Origin: Polyangiaceae bacterium
GTDB taxonomy: Bacteria > Myxococcota_A > Polyangia > Polyangiales > Polyangiaceae
Direction: 5' to 3'
Assembly (NCBI GenBank): GCA_015075635.1
Contig: JABTUA010000001.1
Span: 1,178,001-1,242,000 of the forward strand
DNA length: 64,000 nt
Below the pieces are notes generated by a model. The model was not told where the DNA came from. It searched no databases and saw nothing but the letters and a program-made list of their open reading frames with translations. This document shows positions 1 to 9,674 of the stretch, in pieces; the first letter of the stretch is position 1, and every line of letters starts with the position of its first letter. A program made the translations under genes and the position numbers.

Positions 1-684
1 GCCCTCGCCGACGCGGAGGCTCTGATGAGCGGCGGGCTCGACGGGTTCGTGGTCGAGAACTTCGGCGACGCCCCGTTCTTCGGCGATCGCGTCCCGGCGG
101 CCACCATCGCCGAGATGGCCGTGCTCGGCGAACGGCTGCGCGTCGCGGTCGGCGCCGAACCGCTCCTCGGCGTGAACGTGCTGCGCAACGACGCCCGAGC
201 TGCGCTGGCCATCGCCGCCGCCATCGGCGCCGACTTCATCCGCGTGAACGTGCACACGGGGGTCATGCTCACCGATCAAGGGAGCATCGAGGGGCGCGCG
301 CACGAGACCCTGCGCGAGCGTGCGGCGAGCGGTGCGAGCGTGGAGATCCTGGCTGACGTCGCCGTCAAGCACGCGACGCCGCCGGCCGGGTTCGACCTGG
401 TCCAGAGCGCGAAGGACACGGCGTACCGCGGGCTCGCCGACGGCCTGATCGTGACCGGCAGCGGCACGGGTGAGGCGACCAGCCTCGAGCGCCTCGAACG
501 CGTTCGCGCGGCGGTGCCGGATCGGCCGCTGTTGGTCGGCAGTGGCGCTGGCGCCGCGACCATCGCCGCGCTGCTGCGCGTCGCCGACGGCGCCATCGTC
601 GGTACGAGCCTCAAGCGCGAGGGCAGGGTGGCGGAGCCGGTGGAGCTCGAGCGAGTGCGGGCGCTGATGCGGGCGGCGGGATGA
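1..684 (+). CDS. BtpA/SgcQ-family protein (5' truncated by window edge)
   Basis: The reading frame is open from base 1, so the N-terminus lies outside the window. The visible part carries the BtpA/SgcQ TIM-barrel signature: VENFGDAPFF near the start, then GVNVLRND, a 'DFIRVNVHTG' strand, 'ILADVAVKHA' and a C-terminal 'IVTGSGTGEAT ... LLVGSGAG ... IVGTSLKREG' phosphate-binding-like end. BtpA is associated with photosystem I stability in cyanobacteria. SgcQ-type homologues in non-phototrophs have no settled function and probably bind a phosphorylated ligand. The stop overlaps the start of the next gene (ATGA), so the two are probably co-translated. Family call is firm; function is not. Confidence 0.85.
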   Translation, partial: ALADAEALMSGGLDGFVVENFGDAPFFGDRVPAATIAEMAVLGERLRVAVGAEPLLGVNVLRNDARAALAIAAAIGADFIRVNVHTGVMLTDQGSIEGRAHETLRERAASGASVEILADVAVKHATPPAGFDLVQSAKDTAYRGLADGLIVTGSGTGEATSLERLERVRAAVPDRPLLVGSGAGAATIAALLRVADGAIVGTSLKREGRVAEPVELERVRALMRAAG

Positions 685-1160
685 CGCGAGAGCCGGCGCC
701 GCGCGTGCGCGAGGCCAACGCGAGCGACGACGACGCGCTCGCCGAGCTGCTGCGGCAGCTCGGGTATTCGCGGACTCCGAGCGAGGTCCGGGAACGCCTG
801 GCGGAGCTCGCGGCATCGGCGGCGGATGTCAGCTTGGTCGCCGTCATCGGGAGCACCCCGGTGGGCTTGGCCAGCCTGCACCTGATCCCGCTGCTTCAAG
901 AGGCGCGACCCATCGCGCGAATCACCGCGTTCGTGGTGGCGGAGGCAGCGCGCCGCCGCGGTGTGGGCCGGCTCCTGGTCGCGGCCTGTGAGGCCCGCGC
1001 CCGAGCTTGGAGCGCCGATCGGCTCGAGCTCACCAGCAGCGACCACCGGCGCGAGGCCCACGAGTTCTACGTCTCCCTGGGCTTCACCCGGGTCGCGCAG
1101 CGCTTCGTGAGGCGACTCGACGCTACTGGGCTCCGAAGTTCTGCACCCAGTAGTGAGTGA
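681..1160 (+). CDS. GNAT-family N-acetyltransferase
   Basis: A 159-residue single GNAT domain. The acetyl-CoA binding motif A is visible as an FVVAEAARRRGVGRLL segment (Q/R-x-x-G-x-G/A pattern) near residues 85-101. It is followed by a 'A...LELTSSDHRREAHEFYVSLGF' C-terminal half, where the FYxxLGF motif is typical of small-molecule acetyltransferases. The substrate cannot be read from the sequence. The ATG overlaps the stop of the BtpA-like gene by ATGA. Its 3' end overlaps the convergent CAP-domain gene by 38 bases. Confidence 0.88.
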   Translation: MTREPAPRVREANASDDDALAELLRQLGYSRTPSEVRERLAELAASAADVSLVAVIGSTPVGLASLHLIPLLQEARPIARITAFVVAEAARRRGVGRLLVAACEARARAWSADRLELTSSDHRREAHEFYVSLGFTRVAQRFVRRLDATGLRSSAPSSE

Positions 1161-1665
1161 ACTTGCTGCCGTCTTGCGCCGCGTAGCCCACGCCGATGTC
1201 CTCGAACTCGGCCTTCATGATGTTCGCGCAGTGGCCGGGGCTCTTCATCCACTGGTCCATGGCGCCCTCCGGCGTCGGGCTACCGGCCGCGATGTTCTCG
1301 CCCGCCGTGCTCCACTGATAACCGGCCTCGCTCATGCGATCGAAGGGAGACTTGCCCTCCAGGTTGTCGTGAGCGAAGTAGCCCTTCTGCGCCATGTCCG
1401 CGGCGTGAGCACGGGCCGTCGCGCGCAAGGTGGAGTGCATGGTCAGCTTTCCGACGGGCGGCATCGCGTTGCCACCGCAGGTCGCGCCCGCGGCGCGGTG
1501 CTGGTTCACGAGCTCGACGATCTTGCACTCGAACGCCGCTGGGCTCGTGCCCGCGCTGTCACAGCTCCCTCCGGGGGCGCCCCCGCCGCCCCCGTCGTCG
1601 TCGTTGGAGCCGCAGCCCAGGAGCACGAGGGCCAAGGCGAAACAGCAGAGCTCACGCATCCGCAA
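1123..1665 (-). CDS. CAP/SCP-domain secreted lipoprotein
   Basis: A 180-residue protein with a type II signal peptide: a hydrophobic stretch followed by LLGC (Cys18), then a Gly/Asp-rich linker. The rest is a bacterial CAP (SCP/PR1, YkwD-like) domain: 'VELVNQHRAAG', 'ATARAHAADMAQKGYFAHDN', 'AGENIAAG', and 'WMKSPGHCANIM' leading to 'DIGVGYA...YWVQNFG'. The His and Glu residues of the CAP cavity (AHDN, GENIA, GHCANIM) are present. These proteins sit on the outer membrane or are exported; their biochemical role is unsettled. Transcribed alone, convergent with the acetyltransferase gene. Confidence 0.88.
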   Translation of the reverse strand: MRMRELCCFALALVLLGCGSNDDDGGGGGAPGGSCDSAGTSPAAFECKIVELVNQHRAAGATCGGNAMPPVGKLTMHSTLRATARAHAADMAQKGYFAHDNLEGKSPFDRMSEAGYQWSTAGENIAAGSPTPEGAMDQWMKSPGHCANIMKAEFEDIGVGYAAQDGSKFTHYWVQNFGAQ

Positions 1666-1728
1666 ATCTTACACGAGGATCGGCCGGACCGAGCGATCTG
1701 GAAAAGTCGGTGGTAAGAAGCCTCCTCG

Positions 1729-3879
1729 ATGGATCCCAAGCGCCCTGCCGACCTCGAGCTCTGGCAACGGCTCGCCAAGCGCGAGCTCCGCGACAAGGAC
1801 CCGGCGAGCCTGACCTGGCACACGCCCGAAGGCCTCGACGTGAAGCCGCTCTATACCCGGAGGGACGTCGAAGGTCTGGATTTCACCGACACCATCCCCG
1901 GCGACTACCCCTTCGTCCGCGGCCCCAAGGCGACCATGTACGCCGGCCGTCCCTGGACCATCCGGCAGTACGCCGGCTTCTCCACCGCCGAAGAGTCGAA
2001 CGCCTTCTATCGCCGTGGCCTGGCCGGCGGGCAGAAGGGCCTCAGCGTCGCCTTCGACCTCTGCACCCACCGTGGCTACGACAGCGATCACCCGCGGGTC
2101 GTCGGCGACGTCGGCAAGGCCGGCGTGGCCATCGACACCGTCGAGGACATGAAGATCCTGTTCGACGGCATTCCGCTCCGCGAGATGAGCGTGTCCATGA
2201 CCATGAACGGCGCGGTCTTGCCCGTGCTCGCCATGTTCGTCGTGGCCGGCGAGGAACAGGGGACCCCCGAGGCCGAGCTCACCGGGACCATCCAGAACGA
2301 CATCCTCAAGGAGTTCATGGTCCGCAACACGTACATCTACCCGCCGGCGCCTTCGATGCGCATCGTGGCCGACGTGATCGAGCACACGGCGAAGCGGATG
2401 CCGAAGTTCAACTCGATCTCGATCTCCGGGTATCACATGCAGGAGGCCGGCGCGACCTGCGATCTGGAGCTAGCGTTCACGCTCGCCGACGGCCTCGAGT
2501 ACGTGCGCGCCGCGCTCGGCAAGGGACTCGACATCGACAGCTTCGCGCCGCGACTGTCCTTCTTCTTCGGCATCGGCATGAGCTTCTACATGGAAGTGGC
2601 CAAGCTGCGGGCGGCGCGCCTGCTCTGGGCCACGCTGATGAAGCGGCACTTCGAGCCCAAGAAGCCGGACTCGATGATGCTGCGCACGCACTGCCAGACC
2701 AGCGGCGTCAGCCTGACCGAGCAGGACCCGCACAACAACGTGATCCGCACCACCATCGAGGCCATGGCCGCCGTGCTCGGCGGCACCCAGAGCCTGCACA
2801 CCAACTCGTTCGACGAGGCCATTGCGCTGCCCAGCGACTTCGCGGCGCGCATCGCGCGGAACACGCAGCTGGTGATCCAGCACGAGACCGGGATCCCGCA
2901 GGTGGTGGACCCGTGGGCGGGTAGCTACTTCATGGAGCACCTGACGCACGCCTTGGCGCAGAGAGCGTCGAGTCTGATCGAAGAGGTCGAAGCGCTCGGT
3001 GGCATGACCCGAGCCGTCGAGGCCGGGATGCCCAAGCTGCGCATCGAGGACGCTGCGGCGCGGCGCCAGGCGCGCATCGACCGTGGCGCCGACGTGATCG
3101 TCGGCGTGAACGAGTACCGCGTCGAGAACGAGGAGCCCATCGAGGTTCGGGTGGTGGACAACACGGCGGTGCGCACCTCGCAGATCGCCAGGCTCGAGAA
3201 GGTCCGCAGCAGTCGTGACGGCAAGGCAGTCGATGTCGCGCTCGCCGCGCTCCGCCAGGCCGCCGAGTCCGGGCAAGGGAACCTGCTCGGGCTCAGCATC
3301 GTCGCCGCTCGCGCGCGGGCCAGCGTCGGGGAGATCTCGTCGGCGCTGGAGGCCGTCTGGGGCCGCCATCAAGCCGAGACGCGCAGCATCTCCGGCGTGT
3401 ACGGCAGCTACTACCAGAGCGACCCGAAGTGGGGGGCGTTGCGTGAGCGCATCGAGCAGTTCCTGAAGTCCGAAGGGCGCCGGCCACGCATCCTGGTCGC
3501 CAAGATGGGCCAGGACGGGCACGACCGCGGCGCGAAGCTGATCGCCACGGCGTTCGCGGACGCGGGCTTCGACGTGGACGTCGGCCCCCTGTTCCAGACG
3601 CCGGCGGAGGTCGCGCGCCAGGCGGTGGAGAACGACGTACACGCCATCGGCGTCTCGACCCAGGCCGCAGGGCACCTGACGCTGGTGCCGGAGCTGATCG
3701 CCGAGCTCCGTCGCGCCGGCGCCGCAGACGTCGCCGTGGTGTGCGGCGGCGTGATCCCCGCGCAGGACTACCCGGCGCTCGAGCAGGCGGGTGTGGCCGC
3801 GGTGTTCGGCCCGGGCACGCCGGTGCCCATCTCGGCTGCCAAGGTGCTCGACGTGATCCAGTCGCGCAGAGCTCGGTGA
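1729..3879 (+). CDS. scpA: Methylmalonyl-CoA mutase, single-chain B12-dependent
   Basis: A 716-residue protein matching the length of single-subunit methylmalonyl-CoA mutases (E. coli Sbm/ScpA, human MUT). The N-terminal TIM barrel (about 20-550) has the '[11 protein letters not shown]' and '[19 protein letters not shown]' CoA/substrate signatures. The C-terminal cobalamin domain (about 585-716) has the base-off DxHxxG motif as GQDGHDRG near residue 597, with the downstream 'STQAAGH' and 'GGVIP' motifs. It interconverts (R)-methylmalonyl-CoA and succinyl-CoA in propionate or branched-chain catabolism. Four bases separate it from its MeaB chaperone gene, and an epimerase-like gene lies 4.5 kb away, so the propionyl-CoA route is largely represented. 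Confidence 0.97.
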   Translation: MDPKRPADLELWQRLAKRELRDKDPASLTWHTPEGLDVKPLYTRRDVEGLDFTDTIPGDYPFVRGPKATMYAGRPWTIRQYAGFSTAEESNAFYRRGLAGGQKGLSVAFDLCTHRGYDSDHPRVVGDVGKAGVAIDTVEDMKILFDGIPLREMSVSMTMNGAVLPVLAMFVVAGEEQGTPEAELTGTIQNDILKEFMVRNTYIYPPAPSMRIVADVIEHTAKRMPKFNSISISGYHMQEAGATCDLELAFTLADGLEYVRAALGKGLDIDSFAPRLSFFFGIGMSFYMEVAKLRAARLLWATLMKRHFEPKKPDSMMLRTHCQTSGVSLTEQDPHNNVIRTTIEAMAAVLGGTQSLHTNSFDEAIALPSDFAARIARNTQLVIQHETGIPQVVDPWAGSYFMEHLTHALAQRASSLIEEVEALGGMTRAVEAGMPKLRIEDAAARRQARIDRGADVIVGVNEYRVENEEPIEVRVVDNTAVRTSQIARLEKVRSSRDGKAVDVALAALRQAAESGQGNLLGLSIVAARARASVGEISSALEAVWGRHQAETRSISGVYGSYYQSDPKWGALRERIEQFLKSEGRRPRILVAKMGQDGHDRGAKLIATAFADAGFDVDVGPLFQTPAEVARQAVENDVHAIGVSTQAAGHLTLVPELIAELRRAGAADVAVVCGGVIPAQDYPALEQAGVAAVFGPGTPVPISAAKVLDVIQSRRAR

Positions 3880-3883
3880 TGGC

Positions 3884-4867
3884 GTGACTCCCGGGGAGCT
3901 CGAGGAGCTGGCGAAAGGCGTGCTCGGGCGCGAGCGCCGCGCGCTGGCGAAGGCGATCACCCTGGTCGAGTCCACCCGCGCCGACCACCAGGAGGCGGCG
4001 CAGCGGCTGCTCGAGCGCCTGCTGCCATCCACCGGCAACGCCGCTCGGGTCGGCGTCAGCGGCGTGCCTGGTGCCGGCAAGAGCACCTTCATCGAAGCGC
4101 TGGGCCTCTACCTGATCCAGGCGGGGCGCCGCGTCGCCGTGCTGGCGGTCGATCCGTCGAGCGCGGTGTCCGGCGGGAGCATCCTGGGGGACAAGACCCG
4201 GATGCCTGGGCTCGCGGCTCGCGACGAGGCGTTCATCCGGCCGAGCCCGGCGGCCGGCGCTCTGGGCGGCGTGGCCCGGCATACGCGCGAGGCGCTCCTG
4301 GTGTGCGAGGCCGCCGGCTTCGACGTGGTGCTGGTGGAGACGGTGGGGGTGGGCCAGAGCGAGCACCTGGTGTCCAGCATGGTGGACTCGTTCCTGCTCT
4401 TGGCGCTGGCCGGCGCTGGCGACGAGCTTCAGGGCATCAAACGCGGAATCCTGGAGCTGGTGGACGTGATCGCCATCAACAAGGCCGACGGCGAGGGCCT
4501 TGCCCGCGCGGAGCGTACTGCCGCCGAGTACAAGAGCGCGCTCCGCCTGCTCCGCGGCGACGATGCGCCCTGGGTGCCACGGGTCACCACGCTGAGCGCC
4601 CTGGAAGCGCGCGGCGTGGACGGGGTGTGGTCGCTCTTGGAAGAGCACCGGCGCTTCCTCGAGCAGACCGGACGGCTCGCCGAGCGGCGGCGGGCGCAAC
4701 AGAAGACCTGGCTCTCGAGCTTGGTGCGCGAGACGCTCGAGGCCGAGCTCTGGGAGAGCCCGGTCGTGCAGCAGGCGGCCCCCGAGATCGAAGCGCTGGT
4801 CGGCAGCGGGGCCATCACGCCGACGGAGGGTGCGCGCCGGCTCTTGGCCGTGTTCCGCTCGCGCTGA
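3884..4867 (+). CDS. meaB: Methylmalonyl-CoA mutase-associated G3E GTPase MeaB (ArgK type)
   Basis: A 327-residue GTPase starting at a GTG four bases after the mutase stop. The P-loop GVPGAGKS is near residues 60-67, the 'DPSSAVSGGSILGDKTRM' metal/GTP region follows, then 'VETVGVGQSE' (switch) and NKADGEG (base recognition). MeaB loads or protects the adenosylcobalamin of acyl-CoA mutases. The direct linkage to the mutase assigns this copy to methylmalonyl-CoA mutase. A second MeaB paralogue of somewhat different sequence is at 14840. Confidence 0.95.
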   Translation: MTPGELEELAKGVLGRERRALAKAITLVESTRADHQEAAQRLLERLLPSTGNAARVGVSGVPGAGKSTFIEALGLYLIQAGRRVAVLAVDPSSAVSGGSILGDKTRMPGLAARDEAFIRPSPAAGALGGVARHTREALLVCEAAGFDVVLVETVGVGQSEHLVSSMVDSFLLLALAGAGDELQGIKRGILELVDVIAINKADGEGLARAERTAAEYKSALRLLRGDDAPWVPRVTTLSALEARGVDGVWSLLEEHRRFLEQTGRLAERRRAQQKTWLSSLVRETLEAELWESPVVQQAAPEIEALVGSGAITPTEGARRLLAVFRSR

Positions 4868-5714
4868 AGGGGAGGGGACCCTGCTGCTCTTCGCCTACGA
4901 CGGCAGCCTGAACGGCGACTGGGTGGCGCACTACGCGGTGCGCTTCGCCGCGGCGTCTGCAAGCAAGCGCCTGCGCCTGGTCCACGTCCACGAGGGAGAC
5001 CCCGTCGTCGCGCCCCGCCTCGCGCGCATCGAGGGGGAGTGCCGCGTGGCTGGGGTGAGCCTCGAGGTCGAGCTCGTGCCTCGGCAGGGACAGTCGGTGG
5101 CCGAGCTGATCCTCGCCCGCGCCCCCAGCGCAAAGTCGGGCATGATCATCGCGGGGACGCGCCAGCGCCCGCGCAACCTGGCCTACCTCGCCCGCACGGT
5201 CAGCGCAGAGCTGCTCGCCCGCGCCTCGTGTGGCGTGGTGGCGCTCCGAGTCGTCCACCCCGGGACGTTGGGGCACCCGGAGCGCGTGTTGCTCCCGCTC
5301 TCCGGGCATCCGCGCGGCGCGGCGGGAGCCATCCCGCTCCTCGACCATCTCGACCCGGGCCTCGTCCACCTGCACGTGCTCTTCGTGCGCGAGGTCTCCC
5401 GCCTGCGCTATCGTGCCCTCGACGCCCGCTCCGCGGAGCGGCTCCTCGGCGAGGGACGGCGCTTCGTGCACGCCGTCGAGAGCGAGCTCCGCGCCGGCCT
5501 CCAGGCGCGTCGCTTCGCCCTCGATTCGAGCGTGGTCGTCTCCGACGACGTCCCGAAGGAGATCCTCGTCCACGCCAGCAAGCATCGGGCTCGCTTGATT
5601 TGCCTCGGCGCCTCCGAACGCTCGCTTCCCCATCGGCTCGTCTACGGCAACCCCATCGAGCAGGTGCTGCGCGACGCTCCCTGCGACGTCGCCGTGTATC
5701 GGAGCGGCCGGTGA
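4830..5714 (+). CDS. Tandem universal stress protein (two USP domains)
   Basis: About 280-295 residues with two UspA folds in series. The first starts 'LLLFAYDGS' and contains 'RLVHVHEGD' and 'GMIIAGTRQ'. The second starts 'RVLLPLSGH' and ends 'RLICLGASERS...LPHRLVYGNPIEQVLRDAPCDVAVYR'. The second copy retains the GASxRS...G...E ATP-loop-like pattern. The start is uncertain: a GTG at 4830 would overlap meaB by 38 bases and add about 17 untypical residues; a CTG at 4881 would begin right at the domain. Its stop overlaps the GTG of the P-type ATPase (GTGA), implying translational coupling. A stress or energy-sensing role for the pump is inference. Confidence 0.85.
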   Translation: MRAGSWPCSARAEGEGTLLLFAYDGSLNGDWVAHYAVRFAAASASKRLRLVHVHEGDPVVAPRLARIEGECRVAGVSLEVELVPRQGQSVAELILARAPSAKSGMIIAGTRQRPRNLAYLARTVSAELLARASCGVVALRVVHPGTLGHPERVLLPLSGHPRGAAGAIPLLDHLDPGLVHLHVLFVREVSRLRYRALDARSAERLLGEGRRFVHAVESELRAGLQARRFALDSSVVVSDDVPKEILVHASKHRARLICLGASERSLPHRLVYGNPIEQVLRDAPCDVAVYRSGR

Positions 5715-8377
5715 AAGCGCGGCAGATCCACAACCTGGAAGTCGACGAGGTGTTCGCGCTCTTGTCGAGCTCGCGCTCGGGGCTCGACCCGTCCACGGCC
5801 GAGCGGCGCCTCGGCGAGCTCGGTCGCAACGTGCTCAGCGCGGCGCCCGGCCTGCCTTGGCTCCGGAGTCTCGGCAAGCAGCTCGTCAACCCGTTCGCCC
5901 TGCTGCTCGACGTGTCGGCGCTGCTCTGCTTCGTCGCCGACCAGATGCAGCCCGGTGAGGGCATGGCGGTGCTCGGCTGGGCGCTGGTCGGCGTGGCGCT
6001 CCTGAACGCGCTCTTCAGCTTCGCCCAAGAGCTGCGCGCCGAGCGCGCGATGCAGGCGCTCTCCGAGCTCCTGCCCCAGGAGATCAGCGTGCGACGCGGC
6101 GGCAGCGAGCTTCGGGTGCCCATCGCGGACCTGGTGCTCGGGGATCTCGTCTTGCTCTCCGAAGGCGACCGTATCCCTGCGGACGCGCGTGTCGTCGCTT
6201 CGCGCGGGCTCCTGGTGAACAACGCGCCGCTCACCGGCGAGTCTCGCCACCAGACCCTCTCCCACGAGCCGGCCGCCGGCGGCAGGCTCGTGGACGCGCC
6301 GAACGTCGCGTTCGCGGGCTGCTCGGTGCTTCGCGGATCCGCCGAGGCCGTCGTCTTCGCGACTGGGCGGCGCACCGAGTTCGGCAAAATCGCTGCGCTC
6401 AGCGTCGAGGTGCGCCGCCCGCCCACGCCGCTCGAGACCGAAGTCGGTCGCACCGTCCGCGTCGTGACGGCGATCGCGGTGGTGATGGGTCTCGGGTTCT
6501 TTGCCTACGGCGTGGCCTCCGGGCGCCCGCTCTGGACGAACATCGTGTTCATGCTGGGCATCATCGTCGCCAACGTCCCCGAAGGGCTCTTGCCGACGCT
6601 GACCCTGGCCCTGGCCATGGGCGGGCTCCGACTCGCGAAGCGGAAGGTGCTGGTCAAGAGCCTGAACGCCGTCGAGGCGCTCGGCGCGGTGGAGGTGATC
6701 TGCACGGACAAGACCGGCACCTTGACCAAGAACGAGCTGACCGTGGTCGGGGTCGTCGACGCCGCGAGCGGGGAAGCCCTCGAAGGTGAATCGGCCCGTG
6801 GGGTGCTCGAAGCTGCCGTCGGGGCGTCGGAGATTCACCAGCAGAAGGGCGTCTTGACCGGCGATCCGCTCGACGTGGCCGCGGCGCGTGCGCTGGAGCT
6901 CTCCGGCGGCGCGCCGCTCGAGTTGGCCACGGAAGTCGTGCGCCATCTTCCTTTCGACGTGGCTCGCCGCCGGGCGGCCAGCGTGGTGGTGCTCGGGGCC
7001 GAGCAGCGCTTCGTCATCAAGGGCGCGTGGGAGGTAGTGCGGCCCCACCTGGCCCAGGTCCATCGTGCTTCGGGCAACGTCGCAGCCGACAGCGCGAGCC
7101 TCGACGAGTGCGACGCGACGGTGCACCGCCTGGCCTCGCGGGGTCTCCGCGTGATCGCCGTCGCCGCGCGATCGCTCGGGCCCGGGGAGGTCGGGCACAC
7201 GGAGGTCGACCTCGAGGCCCGGCTCACGCTGCTCGGGTTCCTGTGCCTGGAAGACCCGCTGCGTGCAGAGGTGCCCGACGCGGTGGCGCGCTGTCGTGGC
7301 GCTGGTGTGAAAGTGATCTTGATCACCGGCGATCACCCTGACACGGCGCGGGCCATCGCCGAGCGCGCGGGGATCTTGCCGGCGCGGTCGCCCGCGGACG
7401 CGGTGGTGACCGGCGAGGCCCTGGAGAAGCTGCGCGAGGACGAGCTGATGCGGCTCCTGGGCGCCGAGGTGCGGGTGTTCGCCCGCACCACCCCGGAACA
7501 GAAGCTCAAGATCGTCAGCGCGCTCAAGCGCTTGGGGCTGCTCGTAGCGATGACGGGCGACGGCGTGAACGACGCGCCGGCGTTGCGCGCGGCGGACGTG
7601 GGCATCGCGATGGGCCTGGCAGGGACCGATGTCGCGCGCGAGGCCGCGCAGATCGTGCTGCTCGACGACAACTTCGCCAGCATCGTGGCGGGGATCGAGG
7701 AAGGGCGCGCCGTCTTCGCCAACGTGCAGAAGTTCACGAGCTACGTGTTGGCCAGCAACGTGCCGGAGATCGTCCCGTTCCTGGCCTACGTGGCGTTGCC
7801 GGTGCCGCTTGGTCTGACGGTGATCCAGATCTTGACCATCGACCTGGGCACGGATCTGATCCCCGCCGTGGGCCTCGGCCGGGAGCCACCCGACGGCGAG
7901 GCGATGAAACGCCCGCCGCGCGGCGCCCGGGGGCGCCTGCTCAGCCGCTCCCTCCTCCTCCGGAGCTACCTGTTCCTGGGCGTGATTCAGGCGCTCTGGG
8001 CGATGGCCATGTTCTTCACCGTGCTCCTCGCCGGTGGCTGGCGCTTCGGCAGCATCCCCGACGCGAGCGATCCGCTCTACCGGGGGGCGACGGGGATCAC
8101 CTTGGTGAGCGTGATCTTCGTGCAGATCGCCAACCTGGTGGGCCGGCGCTACGAGCGGCGCTCGGGGCTGGATCGAGGACTCCTCGCCAACCCGTTCTTC
8201 GTGGTCGGCGTCGGCGTCGAGCTCGCGTTCGCCTGGGCGGTGCTGTACTTTCCGCCGCTCTGCCGCGCCATCGGCACCGGCCCGGTGGCCTCGGGATTCG
8301 TCGCCCTCGCCGCCCTCGGATTTCCGCTGTTCTTTGCGATCGACACACTGAGCAAGCGCCTGCGCGCGCGGGCGTGA
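5711..8377 (+). CDS. P-type cation-transporting ATPase, Na,K-ATPase-like (type IIC signatures)
   Basis: An 888-residue pump read from the GTG at 5711, overlapping the upstream stop by four bases. It contains an N-terminal cation-ATPase domain, TGES (about residue 175), the phosphorylation motif DKTGTLT (Asp about 333), a 'TGDHPDTA' segment and TGDGVNDAPA (about 615-624). The M4 motif is VANVPEGLL, M5 has ASNVPEI, and M6 has IDLGTDLIPA followed by 'EAMKRPPR'. These are the cation-site motifs of animal Na,K/H,K-ATPases, not of SERCA or bacterial Mg pumps. There is no beta-subunit gene nearby, and the long N-terminal tail of the animal alpha subunit is absent. Transported ions are inferred, not shown. 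Confidence 0.93.
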   Translation: MKARQIHNLEVDEVFALLSSSRSGLDPSTAERRLGELGRNVLSAAPGLPWLRSLGKQLVNPFALLLDVSALLCFVADQMQPGEGMAVLGWALVGVALLNALFSFAQELRAERAMQALSELLPQEISVRRGGSELRVPIADLVLGDLVLLSEGDRIPADARVVASRGLLVNNAPLTGESRHQTLSHEPAAGGRLVDAPNVAFAGCSVLRGSAEAVVFATGRRTEFGKIAALSVEVRRPPTPLETEVGRTVRVVTAIAVVMGLGFFAYGVASGRPLWTNIVFMLGIIVANVPEGLLPTLTLALAMGGLRLAKRKVLVKSLNAVEALGAVEVICTDKTGTLTKNELTVVGVVDAASGEALEGESARGVLEAAVGASEIHQQKGVLTGDPLDVAAARALELSGGAPLELATEVVRHLPFDVARRRAASVVVLGAEQRFVIKGAWEVVRPHLAQVHRASGNVAADSASLDECDATVHRLASRGLRVIAVAARSLGPGEVGHTEVDLEARLTLLGFLCLEDPLRAEVPDAVARCRGAGVKVILITGDHPDTARAIAERAGILPARSPADAVVTGEALEKLREDELMRLLGAEVRVFARTTPEQKLKIVSALKRLGLLVAMTGDGVNDAPALRAADVGIAMGLAGTDVAREAAQIVLLDDNFASIVAGIEEGRAVFANVQKFTSYVLASNVPEIVPFLAYVALPVPLGLTVIQILTIDLGTDLIPAVGLGREPPDGEAMKRPPRGARGRLLSRSLLLRSYLFLGVIQALWAMAMFFTVLLAGGWRFGSIPDASDPLYRGATGITLVSVIFVQIANLVGRRYERRSGLDRGLLANPFFVVGVGVELAFAWAVLYFPPLCRAIGTGPVASGFVALAALGFPLFFAIDTLSKRLRARA

Positions 8378-8378
8378 G

Positions 8379-8855
8379 TCAGCCGCCTGCGGCCTCGAAA
8401 GCGGCGATCACTTCTGGCGGCGCCTGCACCAGCTCGATCAGCACCCCTTCGCCGCCGATGGGGTGCTCCGCGTTGCCCTTCGGGTGGATGAAGCAGATGT
8501 CGTGACCCGAGGCGCCGGCGCGGATGCCGCCGGGCGCGAAGCGCACGCCCTGTGCCGTGAGCCACTCGACCGCACGGGGCAGGTCGTCGATCCAGAGCCC
8601 GATGTGGTTGAGCGGGACCTCGTGCACGGCCGGCTTCTTCTCCGGGTCGATGGGCTGCATCAGGTCGATCTCCACGCGGAAGGCGCCAGCGCCCGCGGCG
8701 GTGATGTCCTCATCCACGTTCTCGCGCTCCATGCGCTTCTCGGCGACCAGCGGCAGCCCGAGCGTGTCGAGCCAGAGCTTGCGGAGCGCGCTCTTGTCCC
8801 GGGCGCCGATGGCGATCTGCTGGACCCCCAGCACTCGAAACGGTCGTGAGCTCAT
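8379..8855 (-). CDS. mce: VOC-superfamily protein, probable methylmalonyl-CoA epimerase
   Basis: A 158-residue protein with two glyoxalase/VOC half-repeats: '[13 protein letters not shown]' at the N-terminus and '[18 protein letters not shown]' in the second half. It ends 'ICFIHPKG...[13 protein letters not shown]', the layout of methylmalonyl-CoA epimerase (HxxxxV, HP-K and E-L-V metal and substrate elements). The epimerase converts (S)- to (R)-methylmalonyl-CoA for the mutase encoded at 1729, which supports the call. Dioxygenase or glyoxalase functions remain possible for a VOC fold. Its ATG overlaps the upstream stop (TGATG) and its stop lies two bases from that of the convergent ATPase. 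Confidence 0.75.
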   Translation of the reverse strand: MSSRPFRVLGVQQIAIGARDKSALRKLWLDTLGLPLVAEKRMERENVDEDITAAGAGAFRVEIDLMQPIDPEKKPAVHEVPLNHIGLWIDDLPRAVEWLTAQGVRFAPGGIRAGASGHDICFIHPKGNAEHPIGGEGVLIELVQAPPEVIAAFEAAGG

Positions 8856-9622
8856 CAGGGTGCTCGGAACTGCAGACCGAGCTGCAGCTCGAGGTTCGAG
8901 TGGATGCTGCGCAGGATGCCCGTGGTGATGCCGGCGTCCAGGTAGACGCCGACCATCTTGGCGAAATCGTACTGCGGGCCGGCTGCCAAGTGGAACAGCA
9001 CGTCCTTCTTGTATTGCGGGTCGTAGGTCGGGTCGGGGACCCGCTTGTCCGCGGTGCCGCCCTCGAGCTCGGCGGCGATGGCGGGCTCGATGAACACCTT
9101 GAAGGCCGAGTCAGCCATCGTGTAGACGCGCAAGCCCGCGCCGACCACCATCACCGCGTCGGTGCCGGTCTTCTCTTCCTTCTGAAGCCCAAAGCGCCCG
9201 AACAGGAACGGCTCGATGGCGTCGACGGGCGCGAAGCTGACCGCTACCTCGGCGGCGAGCGGCGAGGCGTGGCCGCAGAACTTCTGCTGGTCTTTCAGGC
9301 TCTTGTCGGTCTTGTACTCGTTGCAGAGCGGCGACTCGTCGTAGCGGAACACCATGCGGTAGCCGCCGACGATGCCTGCGCGCAGGCCGAACTGCCGGCC
9401 GTGGCCGTAGGCGCTCTCCTGCTTGGCCTTGGCCTCGGCGTCGTCGAGGGCCGCGCTGGTCGCGGCCGCCGGCTTGTCCGCCGTCCCCGCCTCGGCCTGC
9501 TCCTTCTCGACGGCGCTCGGCTCAGCGGCGCCTTTGCTGCTCTCTGCGTCAACCGCCTGCGCGAGCGCGACGCTCGGCGTCGCCAACCAGGCCATCACCC
9601 CGAGTAACTGAAGCTTCCCCAT
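8855..9622 (-). CDS. Exported outer-membrane-like protein of unknown function
   Basis: A 255-residue protein from the ATG at 9622 with a classic Sec signal ('[18 protein letters not shown]'). An Ala/Glu/Lys-rich linker of about 50 residues is followed by alternating hydrophobic/polar strands: '[12 protein letters not shown]', '[13 protein letters not shown]', '[15 protein letters not shown]', '[13 protein letters not shown]', '[14 protein letters not shown]', ending '[12 protein letters not shown]'. This pattern suggests a small beta-barrel or porin-like fold. No specific family is recognised. It lies between the pseudo-aconitase gene (52 bases upstream) and the epimerase-like gene (overlapping), so the three may be one operon. 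Confidence 0.75.
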   Translation of the reverse strand: MGKLQLLGVMAWLATPSVALAQAVDAESSKGAAEPSAVEKEQAEAGTADKPAAATSAALDDAEAKAKQESAYGHGRQFGLRAGIVGGYRMVFRYDESPLCNEYKTDKSLKDQQKFCGHASPLAAEVAVSFAPVDAIEPFLFGRFGLQKEEKTGTDAVMVVGAGLRVYTMADSAFKVFIEPAIAAELEGGTADKRVPDPTYDPQYKKDVLFHLAAGPQYDFAKMVGVYLDAGITTGILRSIHSNLELQLGLQFRAP

Positions 9623-9674
9623 GGCGGCGGAGCTTAGACGGCCGGGGCGACCGCCGTCGACCCCGGCTTGCGCG

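Noticed and set aside
5039..5710. N-terminal extension of the P-type ATPase frame (making 1112 residues).
   Set aside because: It overlaps the universal stress gene in another frame, is Arg/Pro-rich without domain, and the GTG at 5711 fits the GTGA coupling.
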